Positions 11,666-22,736 are shown, numbered from the stretch's first letter. The stretch: 64,000 nucleotides of DNA from Zasmidium citrigriseum (GCA_002786025.1 NHNW01000016.1:372001-436000); one strand, 5' to 3'. Numbers and translations: made by a program. The notes: generated by a model not told the origin, from the sequence alone.

Positions 11666-13782
11666 TCAGAAGTCAGTGGCAAAAGAAGTCAGTCCAATAC
11701 CCTGATCATCAAAAGGCCCAAACCAGTCCTGCAGATTCTGAAACGGGTAGTCTGACTGCCAGTCGTGTCCACCGAACCATTCGTCCGAGTTGGCAGCCAG
11801 AATGTGTTCTGCGAGCTTGCTGGTCTTCTGTGTTGCGAATGGGAAGTAATTCAACCAATCGATGCCGTTGGTTGTGGGTGTGAAAGGACCACCATCTCCG
11901 TCTATGGAGGGTACTGAGCGTGGTAGAATCATTGCGACGGTGCTGTCTTCCGAAGCGTAGAATTGCTTGGCCTGAGAGCGGAGACGCTCGAGACCTTGGT
12001 AGACGACTTCTGAAGTTCCCCACATCTTTCGCAGGCAATCGAGCATGCGTGTGATGGTGTCGATGTCTGTCGAGGCGGCTTCAGATAGCTGACTGTCGCA
12101 GCTGGCCTGTAGGAGGGCAATAAAGGAGATACTACTGTACCAGCTGTTGATGGCCATAAGGAACTGTGTCTCGCCCCTGTCTAGAATGTCTGCATAGATG
12201 CGGGCGATACAGGAGGCGGCGAGGACTGCTGGAGGTAAGGCTTGAGGGAGAGGGCCAGAAGAGCGCATCATATGCAGTATGATGACCGCGGAGAGGTAAG
12301 GAAGATGCAGCTGATGGACGTCACGATCGAAAGCCGCTGTGACGTCCTCGCCGATACAGAGTGCCAGATGCGGTGGCAGCGAAGAGACCCATGATACGAG
12401 CTCTTGGCCTAAATCATGTAGATGCCCTGGATCTGTCGCTGAAGAGTGCCCTGGACAGCGCGAGAGATATTGAGCAATGCGGCCCAAGATGGCACATAGC
12501 TGCACCCAGTGGATGAAGATCTCAGCTTTGGTTCGATGCCGTGCAAGTGTGCTCGGTGGAAAGTCATCAATCGTCAACTCGCGGATGCTGCAGTCTTTGG
12601 TCTCAATGATGGTAGGCTTGCTCTGGCAAAGAGCAGTGAGCCGCTCTCTTGCCTGCTCAAGAAGTCAGTGCACCTGCCGTAGAGTGTCACTATCGCGGCA
12701 CTTACAAAAGCCGTCCACCAGATCCTCCTGCGCAAGCCCAAGTCGAACCCCCTTTCCAACGTCTGCGCTGCGCTCGGCTCTCGATGCAAGTCCATCTGCT
12801 GGGCGTGACGAATAACGACGGCTGTCCACCACCACGACGAGTGACGATGCACCATAGACGTCGCGCGAGGAGAATACCAGTAGAAGAGCAGTGCGGCTTT
12901 GAGGATCAACATTGCATCTGGCTCTTCATCATCGTAGAACACTTGCCGCGCTTGGCGGTAATAGGCAGCTGGGCCATCATGTGGAGTAAAGGGGGGTCTC
13001 ACATTGCTGCTGGCAACAGCGAGGGCATTGGACAGCAGCGGAGAGCCGTCAAGCTCACCGGAGACTGTGTAGATATCGAGGACGGGGCACCAAGTGTAGC
13101 AATATTCGAAGTATGTCTCAGTGAATGCCGCGAGTAGACGAGGTGAAGGCTGTCCAGATTCGTTCCTCGTAGGACTGATGCTCTGTTTCTCATGGATCTG
13201 AGCCTGGATCTGGACTTCGGCATCACGAGTGCGCTCAGGGCGAAATAGCTGGAGGAATCCTGTGTCCACATCGCTATAATGGCTCAGAGGTACATCAGGC
13301 TGTGTACGGGGTGTATGAGTTGTGGGTCCGGCCACAAGTCGAAGACTTGCAGGTGTTGTTGATTCATTTGTGGTGAGCACCTGCCCATCCTCCACTCGCT
13401 GAGCTGCTTGGGCGGAAGTTGCGGGCTGCTCAAAGTCGTCATAGCCGCTCGCGTGTATTTCTTCGATCGGGGCTGTCGGGTGTGTCGCTTCCAGGTTGCC
13501 GTGGGCATTGGTTTCAAAGTTGGCCGGCCATGTTGTTTCAGATCCGAAAGTTCTCTGATGTTGCCGCTGCGAGCGGCGCTTGGCAGCTTCTTTTCGTGTT
13601 GGGCGCGGCTGGCATGGTCTTTCCCCCAGCGAGCACGCCGAGCAGTCGAGGTAGCCTTGCCGATGCCGGTCTTTGATGTCGCACTTGATCTTTTTGCCAT
13701 GGCAAGCCGTGCACACATACTTTGCTCGCTTGCGTGGCGGGCCAGGGCCGTCCGCGTGCCAGGCAATCACGATCTCTGACAT
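11666..13782 (-). CDS. Zn2Cys6 fungal transcription factor, candidate cluster regulator
   Basis: Nuclear DNA-binding regulator; model complement(join(11666..12652, 12706..13782)), 687 residues. The zinc cluster near residues 24-60 is C-x2-C-x6-C-x12-C-x2-C-x6-C (CTACHGKKIKC ... CSACSLGERPC), with a longer central loop than most. A fungal-specific transcription factor domain follows, including RRIWWTAF at the exon border and KDCSIRELTIDDFP after it. The intron (12653-12705) was placed because it restores that domain. The gene shares a 352-bp promoter with the flavin monooxygenase and ends two bases from the SDR stop. Position at the centre of the group suggests it is the pathway-specific regulator (inference). 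Confidence 0.9.
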
Positions 13783-14134
13783 TTCTGTTACAAGACAGTG
13801 CTTTCGAGCAACACACTGCTTCTGCCACGATATGGCATCGTCTGAATCAACCCCTCTCTCTCTCTCGGCACAGCAATGACTTAGCCGACACCGGCTTCTC
13901 CAGATCCGCTCGCGCCAAATACCGAATCGGTTTGCCGGGGGTCCCGAACTAGTCTTGCCGAAGGAAGGCTTAGGGCATGTGACAGCCTCGTCCAGGATTA
14001 CGCCACCCGAAAGTATTTGCTGTCCATGATGGCAATGCTACAACAAGTCGAACCTTTGAATTGCGCTCAAGGAAGGCATCAAGCCTATGCACAACTCTTC
14101 CACACCACATATTGACCCATAATCTCCGAGAAAC
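13783..14134. promoter_or_regulatory. Divergent regulator/monooxygenase promoter with CGGCAA elements
   Basis: A 352-bp head-to-head promoter. CGGTTTGCCG at 13928-13937 (minus strand CGGCAAACCG) is an inverted CGG-N4-CCG. GTCTTGCCGAA at 13952-13962 (minus strand TTCGGCAAGAC) matches 11 bases of the element at 19251-19261. Both resemble those in the ADH/SDR and AhpD/DLH promoters. Confidence 0.5.
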
Positions 14135-16082
14135 ATGGCACCCGCTCAATGGCTACCCAAGCCAGCAAATGGCAGCAAGTATGAGACGTTGGAAACGCCA
14201 ATTGGAACGCGAAAGCCAATAAGAGTCGTCACGATCGGAGCTGGATACTCTGGGCTCATGGTTGCTATCATGTTCAACGAGAAGATGAAAGATAGCAACG
14301 CACAATTGACTATCTACGAAAAAAACTCGGAGCTCGGCGGTACCTGGCTTGTAAATCGATAGTGAGCTTGTCTGTCTTTCTTTCCAAGACCGCAACAACT
14401 GATGATCTACTAGTCCTGGATGCAAATGTGATATTCCAGCTCACAACTACGCATACAGCTTCTGTGCCAACCCGAATTGGCCGAACTACTATGCTACCTC
14501 GCAACAGATCCATGAGTACATGAAGGGCGTTGCGAAGAAGTATTCCGCGGAGAAGTACATCAAGTACGAGCATGCTGTTCAAGCCGCTGTATGGGACGAT
14601 GCAAAGGCCAAGTGGAAGCTTACCATTCGATCACCGAACGGCGAGGAGTTTGTCAATGAATGTGACGTTTTCATTAACGCCGGTGGCGTTTTGAGGTTCG
14701 TTTGATTTATGCATATCGTGAGACTCCAGTGCTGACGTCGTCATAGTAAATGGAAGTGGCCCTCGATCAAAGGGATAGAGACATTCCAGGGCAAGCTGAT
14801 GCATTCGGCGTCTTGGGATGAGAATTTCGACTTCACCGGGAAGAGAGTGGCATGCATCGGCATTGGCAGCTCGGGCATACAGATCGTCCCACAACTAGCC
14901 AAAGGTGAATAGCTTGAATCAGTTTGAATGCCTCAATGAGTCACTAACACATGGAAGTCGTCAAGAGTATGGACTGTTTCGTCCGCACCCAAACATGGAT
15001 CAGCCCAGCCCCTGGTATCAACGAACCAACCGCAAATGATCCTGAGATGGACGACGACTACAACTTCGCCGATGAATCTCTGCGACTGTTCCAAGACCCT
15101 GAAGCGTTGCGTGATTATCGCGTGGCCATGATGAATAGACGAATAGACAACTTCAAGCGAGCGATGGCCGATTCCGAACAACAGCTCAAAGCCCAAGAGC
15201 TGTTCCGCCAATCAATGACCGACCGCCTGGGCGAGAGCGAGAAAGGTAGAAAGGCGGCGCAACACCTCCTGCCAGACTTCCCGGTAGGATGCAGGCGACA
15301 AACCCCAGGCGTGGGATTCCTCGAAGCGATTATCCAAGACAACGTCGAGATGCGATGGGACGACATTGGAGAGATCACTGAGCGTGGAATCAAGAGCAAG
15401 TCCGGCGAGGAACTGGAGTACGATGTGATTGTCTGTGCCACTGGATTCGACACATCGTTTAAGCCTGCTTTCCCCATTATCGGTCGTGGTGGAGTCAGCC
15501 TTGCAGACAAGTGGACGGAAGACAGGCCCAAGGCATATTTTGGTATCTGCGTGCCGGACATGCCCAATTACTTTTGTTTGTTTGCCCATTCATCACATAT
15601 CACATGAGCTAACGACGACTGCAGGCTTCATCGGTCCCAACTCCTGCGTCTCGAACGGCTCGCTTGTGATAGCCATCGAGATGACAGCAATCTACATCTA
15701 CCAATGGCTGCGAAAGTTCCAGACCGAGTCAATACGCTCGTTCTGCGTCTCCGAAGATGCTACTGAGGAATACAACGAGCACGTGCAGGAGTATCTCAAG
15801 CGAACCGTCTGGACGAGGGGATGCAGAAGCTGGTATAAACGCGGGACGGTCGACGGTCCAGTCGTCGCCATTTACGGCGGTACCACTTTCCATTTCATTG
15901 AGGCGCTGAAGAATCCCAGGTGGGAAGACTTTGAACTCGAGAAGGAGAAGAGCAACCGCTTTGCTTATTTGGGCAATGGGTTCACTAAAGCGGAGTGCAT
16001 GGGAGGCTCGGTGGGAGCGACGCAGACTTTGGACTTTGATGAGTTCTTTAATCTGCTTGTGCTGCCGGATATACATGGTTGA
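14135..16082 (+). CDS. Baeyer-Villiger-type flavin monooxygenase
   Basis: FAD/NADPH enzyme expected to insert oxygen next to a ketone, giving an ester or lactone. Model join(14135..14361, 14414..14695, 14747..14904, 14958..15575, 15625..16082), 580 residues, all phases consistent. Seen: FAD Rossmann motif GAGYSG near residue 33, GGTWL soon after, the Baeyer-Villiger fingerprint F-x-G-x3-H-x3-W-D (FQGKLMHSASWD) near residue 184, the NADPH motif GIGSSG near 207, and ATGFDTSF near 382. The fingerprint separates it from N-hydroxylating and dimethylaniline-type flavin monooxygenases. It is divergent from the regulator and precedes an MFS transporter. Ketone substrate unknown. Confidence 0.9.
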
Positions 16083-16393
16083 GTTCGAAGACATAGATCA
16101 GGCTGCGTAGTGAATCGAACTGATACAAGAATTCCATTCTGTTTCCACATTCGTTTCTGTGGTCGAACACTCTGTGAGCTGAGCAGTGAGCGTCATGTGG
16201 TCCCCTCAGCTTCGGTCTTTTCGTTCGAGCGTGGTAAAGGTAGGCACGCTTATCCCAAGTCGAGATTGCCGGCCGCGTGGAAGACTCCTTCCTTCGGGAC
16301 CCTCGCACGAGAGGCTGCATGTATAACACACTTCGAGAAGTATGTACCCCAGATGCGTCAATCTTGCAGCATCGTTGACTGAATCTTGCAGAG
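16083..16393. promoter_or_regulatory. Monooxygenase-MFS intergenic region
   Basis: 311 bp holding the monooxygenase 3' flank and the MFS promoter. TTGCCG at 16266-16271 (minus strand CGGCAA) sits in ATTGCCGGCCG; this is a weaker match than in the divergent promoters. No gene seen. Confidence 0.3.
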
Positions 16394-18180
16394 ATGGCTC
16401 CTTACTTCGGTCTCAAAGGCTCCAAGCTTCACGCAGCGGTATGGGCTGAAGCTTGTGTAGCAGTGGCTATCTTCGGTTTCAATGGTCCTGCTGGTGGCGG
16501 TGTTCTGTCTATGCCTGCATTTCGACAACAGTTTCCCGACATTGATGTGCAGGGTGCACCTCTGTCTGAGCAGCACAGCAAGTCTGTACTTCAAGGTTCG
16601 AATCGACGTATATCTAGAAAGTCGGATCCTCGTTGACGGGTTGGTCATCTAGGAACCGTGATAGCCCTCTTGACTCTCTTCGGCACTTTTGGAGCGTTGG
16701 CATGTACATTGATGGGCGATACGCTGGGTCGAAGAAAGACCGTGTGGGTCGCAGCAGCCGTGCAACTAGTCGGAGACATCATTATGGGCACTTCCTATTC
16801 CCTAGGACAATTCATCGTCGGCCGAATCATCACAGGCCTAGGCACCGGGGGAATCATCGCAACCGTCTCAGTCTGGCAATCGGAACTTTCCAAGGCTTCA
16901 AGTCGTGGAAGACATGTCTCAGCTTTTGGCATCTTCACCGGCATTGGAATATGCCTCGCACTATGGGTTGCTTTTGGCATGTCTTTCGCCCCTGGATCCG
17001 TGAGCTGGAGGTTTACATTGGCGTTTCCGGGAATCTTCTCGATTGTCGTTATGGCTACCATCATGCTACTTCCAGAGTCACCGCGATGGTTGATGCTGAA
17101 GGATCGTCATGAAGAGGCTACGGTAATTTTGAATTTGCTGTATCCGGGGGCACCGGATGTGGTCGACAAAGAGATCAAGGATATCGATCTGGCACTGAGA
17201 CTGTCTGTGAATCACGCAGGACTCAAGTCGCTCTTCTCGATGGGTCCGCAGAGAATCTTCCATCGTGTGATGCTGGGATCGATAGCACAGATGATGCTTC
17301 AGATGACCGGTGTCAACGCTGTCAGTGTAAGTCGGCCATTGCATATCCTCTTCTAAGCCCCTGGAACAGCACACTGACATATCCCAGTACTACGCTCAGG
17401 ACATCTACGAAACCCTCCTCCACTTCCCGCGAGTCGAAGCCGGCGCCGTCGTGGCAGCATCGAACACTTGCTTCATCATCGGTTCAATCATCTGCTCATA
17501 CACCGTCGACCGCTTCGGCCGACGCAAGTTAATGATGTTCAGTGCCGGCGGAATGGCGATTTGCTTCGCAATTATCGTTGGACTGACCTCTGACTCGTCC
17601 AACTCGACAGCTTTGAAGGCGTCCGTGGCATTCTTCTGGTTGTACTATCTCATCTACACGTGTGGATGGTTGGGATTGCCTTTCTTGTACGCATCAGAAA
17701 TCGCCCCTATCCAGCTTCGTGCTGCGGTTGCTGGGATTTCGACGGCTGTTTCTTGGCTGTTCAATTTCTTGGTGGGTTCATTACTTCGGTCTCACCATAC
17801 AGCCATACAGTATGCTGACACTTGACGCAGGTAGCAGAGATTACACCAGTGGGATTCAACGACATTGGCTATCGGTACCTGTACGACGATCAACACTCTT
17901 TGCACGACGGCAGAAGCTAACAACTTCTTACAGCATCGTGTACACGGTCCTCAATGCATCTTTCGTGCCGATCATTTACTTCTTCTTTCCTGAGACGGCG
18001 AATCGAGATTTGGAGGAACTGGACGCCGTTTTCGCTCAATCGAAATCTATCTTCGATACTGTTGGTGTCGCTCGACGGATGCCGAGGATGCATTTGACGG
18101 ATGCGGTGGAGGAGAAGGACAAGCTGAGTGCTCATAGTGATCATGTGGAGATGGTGAAGCAGGAGGATGATGATGTGTAA
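16394..18180 (+). CDS. MFS sugar-porter-family transporter
   Basis: Twelve-helix proton-linked importer of the plasma membrane. Model join(16394..16595, 16653..17326, 17388..17771, 17831..17880, 17934..18180), 518 residues. Family motifs: GDTLGRRK in the loop between helices 2 and 3, GRIITGLGTGG, PESPRWLM near residue 206, the repeat DRFGRRK in the second half and PETANRDLEELD after helix 12. A Gln-rich loop of the QQLTG kind appears as MLQMTGVNAVSYYAQ, split by intron 2. Exon 4 is only 50 bp. The sugar-porter subfamily also carries quinate, lactose and small aromatic acids, so the cargo is probably the substrate of the surrounding enzymes (inference). Confidence 0.9.
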
Positions 18181-18269
18181 TTGGAAGCACATAGATTTAA
18201 GAGATGTATGGTCAAATCTAAGGACTTGTCTCTGGTAGCCCAAGTTATCAGTTGATTCCTCTCACCGTA

Positions 18270-19135
18270 TCAAATTCTACTCAACCCCGAATCCTCACTC
18301 CCTCTCAAAGCCATACTTCTAAAACTCACCCCCAACCTCCTGGCCACATCCAAACACAACCCATGCACCCACCTTACATCCTCCTGCGAAGCCCCATTAT
18401 AAATCAACCCTTTACTCTGATTCCTCAACTGAGTCTGACAGTCCAAGCCGATCAGCGCCGAGACTATCACAAACCCAGTCTCCAGATCATCCAGAATCTC
18501 ATCGAAGCTGAAGACATGGCCATAAAGGAGATCGCGCACGACAAATGCGTAGTCTGGACTTGCGGATGGTGTGGCGTCGAGATCGTAGTCGGGGTTTCGT
18601 CCGTAGATTCTTCGGTGGAAGGCGTGGCCGCGGTGGGTGGCTGTTTGTCTGGATTCGAGCGAGCTGGGTGTGTTGATGTTAGTGTGTTGTCTTGTCCCCT
18701 AGATTCCAGTCGAAAGCTTACCGTCGTGCCTCCGTGTCTCTCAACGCAGCTGGTATACAGTTGCCTAGAGTACGAATGGCAGTCCCCGACTAGACAAAAC
18801 GTTATCAGCAGACATGCTCTCTTCCAAATACCCCCAAGACCCTTGCCCTTTTTGAGACTCACCCTCGCGGCACCCATAATCCCAGTAGCTTTGATCAACG
18901 CCTCCCTCATCTTCTGCGCAATGCGAAACCGTTCATCAAAACTCGAAGTCTCGCACAAATGTAACCAACAGTGCTCCCAGACCTGTGGAATAACGTCTGG
19001 ATAGTTCAGCGCGGCCAAGTTGACGACTACACAGTAGTACCATCGGAGCTTCAGGGCTGGATCTTCGATTCTCTCGACTTGTGCGAAGAAGTCGTTGCCC
19101 AAGTTGGGCGAATCATCTTTTGCCATCGTGAACAT
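18270..19135 (-). CDS. AhpD/carboxymuconolactone-decarboxylase-like protein
   Basis: Model complement(join(18270..18663, 18722..18789, 18863..19135)), 244 residues. The all-helical sequence resembles fungal AhpD-like proteins: IAQKMREALIKATGIMGAAR, then IRTLGNCIPAALRDTEARR, and a C-terminal block LIGLDCQTQLRNQSKGLIYNGASQEDVRWVHGL like the GAL-N-GAS segment of that superfamily. The peroxidatic Cys-x-x-Cys pair of true AhpD is absent, so redox catalysis is doubtful; decarboxylase or structural roles are equally open. It shares a 244-bp promoter with the dienelactone hydrolase gene. Start at 19135 is the first in-frame ATG; 19126 is also possible. Confidence 0.72.
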
Positions 19136-19379
19136 TCAGGCATCAGCAATAATCTTCGATTGTGACGCTGAAATGGCGTCGAAAAGGTTGTGGCGAGAAA
19201 CATGTGACAGCGTTCGGCAAGCCGAAGTTGGCAAGGCTGACCCGAAAGCGGTCTTGCCGAATCGACTTCACTCTCCACGTCAGGTCTTGTGATCTTGGCC
19301 AGAGCGAATGTCATGGAAGCCACAGTGATACCGTCAGTGATTTGAAGTTGCTCCAACAGGAACATACCAAAGTTCCAAT
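19136..19379. promoter_or_regulatory. Divergent AhpD/DLH promoter with two inverted CGG elements
   Basis: TTCGGCAAGCCGAA at 19213-19226 is an inverted repeat with five-base arms and a CAAG spacer (CGG-N4-CCG). CGGTCTTGCCGAA at 19249-19261 is CGG-N5-CCG, and its minus strand starts TTCGGCAAGAC. They lie 23 bp apart in the middle of the promoter and match elements upstream of the monooxygenase. Confidence 0.55.
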
Positions 19380-20325
19380 ATGTCATCGGACCCAGTAATC
19401 GCCAAACCCTCAGACATCTGCTGCCTCCACGGCAACAAATATCCCGGCGAACCCAAAGGCTCAATCACCCAAATCGCCTCCATCTCCACATACATATCGC
19501 AGCCCCCAAGCGACAAAGCTAACGGCAATATCGTGTTGTACTTCCCAGATGTGTGGGGCTTCTTCAAGAATGGCTTCTTGATCATGGACAGGTTTGCGGA
19601 TGCGGGATTCTTGACTCTGGGGTTGGATTATTTTAGGGGCGACCCCGTGTGGAAACATCGCAAAGATCGCTTCGACGTCACCACGGAGCCAGGGTTTAGT
19701 TTCCCAGCCTGGAGGGCGAAGCATGAGGAGTTCTGCGAGAAAGCGGTGCCGGAGTGGGTGGGTGAGGTGAAGGAGAGGTTTGGAGGGGTGGGGAGGAAGT
19801 TTGTTTGTGTTGGGTCGGGTTGAGATTTCTGTCTTCTCGATCTTTTGCTGATGGTTCTGGTAGATACTGCTACGGCGCGCCCTACGTCTGCGAACAGCTG
19901 GCAAAGGACGGGATCTGCGACGCTGGAGCTTTTGCCCATCCTGCGTTTCTTTTGGAATCGCATTTTGAGAATCTAGAGAGTCAGTCGACACCACAGCCTC
20001 ATTGACTGCCTACTGATTTATGTGAATCAAGAACCGCTCTTCTTGTCCTGCGCGCAGACGGATCACCTCTTCCCAAATGAGAATCGAAATCGTGCGGTTG
20101 ATATTATGCAGGAAAGGGGGAAGAGGTTTCAGGTGCAGCTTTTCTCGGGCGTTGAGCATGGGTTTGCTTTGCGTGGGGATTTGAGTAATGCCTATGAGCG
20201 TCAGTAGAGGTCTCTCTCGGCTTTAATGTGGGAGGCTTACTGACGACGATGCAGGTTATGCAGTCGAGGAGTCGGTCCGGGGCATTATTCGGTGGTTTAA
20301 ATTTTGGCTATCAAAGGAAGACTGA
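19380..20325 (+). CDS. Dienelactone hydrolase family protein
   Basis: Alpha/beta hydrolase expected to open a lactone or cleave an ester in the cytosol. Model join(19380..19813, 19864..19979, 20032..20199, 20255..20325), 262 residues. Seen: YFPDVWGFFKNGFLIMDRFADAGF early, the nucleophile-elbow region VGYCYGAPYV (Cys nucleophile, made by the first splice), Asp in LFLSCAQTDHLFPNENR and His in FSGVEHGFALRGD: the Cys-Asp-His triad of this family. The first donor (GTCGGG at 19814) is unusual but needed to keep the elbow. Neighbouring the monooxygenase, it is the natural candidate for hydrolysing the lactone made there. Confidence 0.85.
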
Positions 20326-20431
20326 TCCGGTATCAAAAGTCCTTACGAAGATCGAAATGTTCTCTGGTGGCTGAAAAGGCTTATGGGGCGAGGAATGAAC
20401 AATGGTCTTTTACACCCCTGGGGCGTTCAAT

Positions 20432-21386
20432 TCATATATGCTTCTGACTCGCCACTTCCTCGTTCAACAACTGCTTAAGCCGAGCAATAGGCGACCTCGC
20501 GATCATCCTCGAGTCAAGCCACGCCGCAGGAAGCAGCCTGGTAAAAGGTCAGTAGATGTCTCAGACACGTCGCCGGCTAGGCTTCTGCCACGTACCAATA
20601 TGTCCATTCCGCCCAGCCACCAAAGCCCTTCCGAATGAACAGTGGTGGCGAAACCCTCATAACCTCCTCCACCGTCCCATCCGCAACCTCAAACCGATCC
20701 ACCCCCTTCCCAGGACTCTTACTCACACTCATCATAGGATCCACCTGGTCCTTGATCGGATAGTACAAACTCTCCTCCCTTAAATCACCCCCCTGCCGAT
20801 GCCTAAAGAACTCCGTCTTAACACTCGCCGTAACCAGCGTCACAACCTTCACATTAAAAGGATCAAACTCCACTCTCATAGTCGCGCTGAGAGCCATAAC
20901 AGCGGCTTTAGAAGCCGAGTAAATCCCCATGAAAGGCCGGTTGTAGTTCTGGATCCCGGCGATGCTGGCTTGGTTGACGACTGTGCCTTTTGTCGCGCGG
21001 AGGAGTGGGAAGAAGGCTTGGGTTACGGAGAGGAGACCCCAGACGTTGACGTCGAATTGGTTTTTTGCGAGGGGGATGGAGACGTCGAGGAGCGGGTAGT
21101 AGTAGCCGAAGCCGGCATTGTTTATGAGGTAGTGGAGTTTCCCGTTTGTTAGGTGGGTGATTTTTTGGAGTGCTGTGGCGATTGAGTCTGCTGAGGTGAC
21201 GTCGAGGTGGAGGGTGATGAGGAGGCTTCCGTGGGTTGTTTTTTCTGGTTTGAGGTTGTTCTTGGTGTCGATAGAGGTTGATATCACGTTCACGCCGCGC
21301 TTGAGGAAGGCGGCGACTTCGGCTTCGCCGATGCCTCCTGGGCTTGCTCCCGTTACAAGTGCCCATTTGTTTTGATTTGCCGTCAT
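20432..21386 (-). CDS. AYR1-like short-chain dehydrogenase
   Basis: Resembles NADPH-dependent 1-acyldihydroxyacetone-phosphate reductase (Ayr1) and related ER/lipid-droplet SDRs. Model complement(join(20432..20537, 20596..21386)), 298 residues. Motifs: TGASPGGIG at residue 12, LINNAGFG, catalytic Ser in NQASIAG and YSASKAA. The single-exon reading ends at EWTYWYVAEA, but a GTACGT donor and TACCAG acceptor splice in a further 35 residues ending SQKHI, consistent with the C-terminal membrane-proximal tail of the family. It is convergent with the DLH gene, about 106 bp apart. Its own promoter has no CGGCAA element, so it may lie outside the regulated group. Confidence 0.85.
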
Positions 21387-21618
21387 GATTGATGTATTTC
21401 TTGAGACCGTGGCTTTGGTGTCTGCAGACCGGTGGATAAAAGAGATGGCACCTCATGAGTAAGGGCATTGAGCAGTGCCCCGCCCATATAGCCGGAGGTC
21501 GGTAATTCCATTTTCAGCTGACCACTGTTCACAGGTTGTCAAGAACATCTTTGCATAATCATACTGTAGTTAGGGGTATCTGAAACACACTGCTGGCTTA
21601 ATGCACAAATCGAAAGCC

Positions 21619-22736
21619 TCACCGCGTCTCAATCATCTCCTTGCACATCTTCACAAACCTCTCTCGGTACTCTGGACTATCAGTAGTCACGCTCATCGGA
21701 CCCTGCTTGTCGACCGCATTGTACGCATTGATGAGTCCTGTCATCGCCTTGGCATGGACTTTGTGCTTCGCCCAAAAGAAATCTAGAATCGCCGCTCGAT
21801 AGATCCACTTGCCATCCGCGGACTTGACCCCCGTCCTCCAGCTCGGTGGCTCCGGAGGCACGAACGGCGGACCTGCGGGGTGGACTTCGCCTGCGCCGGT
21901 ACTTGATGTGGGATCTGCTGCTGCATGGGCGGGGATGCGGATGAGGAAGAGGGAGTAGTCGACTGCGTTGTTCTTGGAGAGGAAGGATGTGTCTTTCTCG
22001 AGTTGGAGTTTGAGGTCTTCGGCCTGATCCAGAGTCAAGACGATCTTCTCATTGAAATCATCGGCAAGCTTGCTTTTCGTGGCCTCGCTAGTGAGTATAC
22101 CTCCCGCTACGTCTCGCTCTGGGTAGAAGTACGACATGGGTTTGAGGTCGTAAGTCTCCCAATCAGAGTTATCTGCCTTCTCGCCGAATTTTATATTGTC
22201 CATGACGATGTGATGGCTGGGCGCCAGACCGAAGACTGTGCCAACGCTCCATTGCACGCACTCGAGGAAGTCTGTGATGCGAACGAGGAGAGAGCTGAGG
22301 TTGTTTTCCATGTATTCGGCGTAGGGGAGGAGGAGGTCGTTTTTGAAGAACGAGTGCTCGAAGTGTCGCGGGATGGACTTGACGATGTAGGCGGCGTCGG
22401 TGGTGGTGAAGAAGGTGGAGCCGCTGTAGCCCATGTCGCCTGATGAAACTGTATTAGATGCCTGGAGATTGTGTATACGGCCGTGTTGAACGCACCGATA
22501 GGTTTGAGACCGGCGGCCTCCTTGCTGTCTGATCCGAAGCTCTTTCTGTACTCATCTTCCTTGATGTGCCAAATCCCTCGCAGGAATGTGAACAGTCTCT
22601 CGTTCACGCATTGCAGGTCGAGCCAGTAGACGTAGAAGAAGGTCGGCAGCCTGGAGACGAGGGACTTGCGCTTCTGGTCGCTATGGAGGATGGAGTAAGT
22701 GACCGAGTGCGCGATTACGTTCTGCCGGCGAGGCAT
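21619..22736 (-). CDS. PIP-kinase-fold protein with altered catalytic motif
   Basis: Phosphatidylinositol-phosphate kinase core without the long N-terminus of Mss4. Model complement(join(21619..22439, 22496..22736)), 353 residues. Seen: GYSGSTFFTTTDAAYIVKSI, equivalent to the G-loop and ATP-binding Lys; DLKPMSYFYPERD where active PIP kinases have DLKGS; NAVDYSLFLIRI for the DYSLL motif; and a C-terminal ILDFFWAKHKVHAKAM with RF-VKMCKEMI. The longer ORF start at 22799 is a TTG, so ATG 22736 was chosen. Loss of the Gly-Ser pair in DLKGS makes altered or lost kinase activity plausible. Confidence 0.75.
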
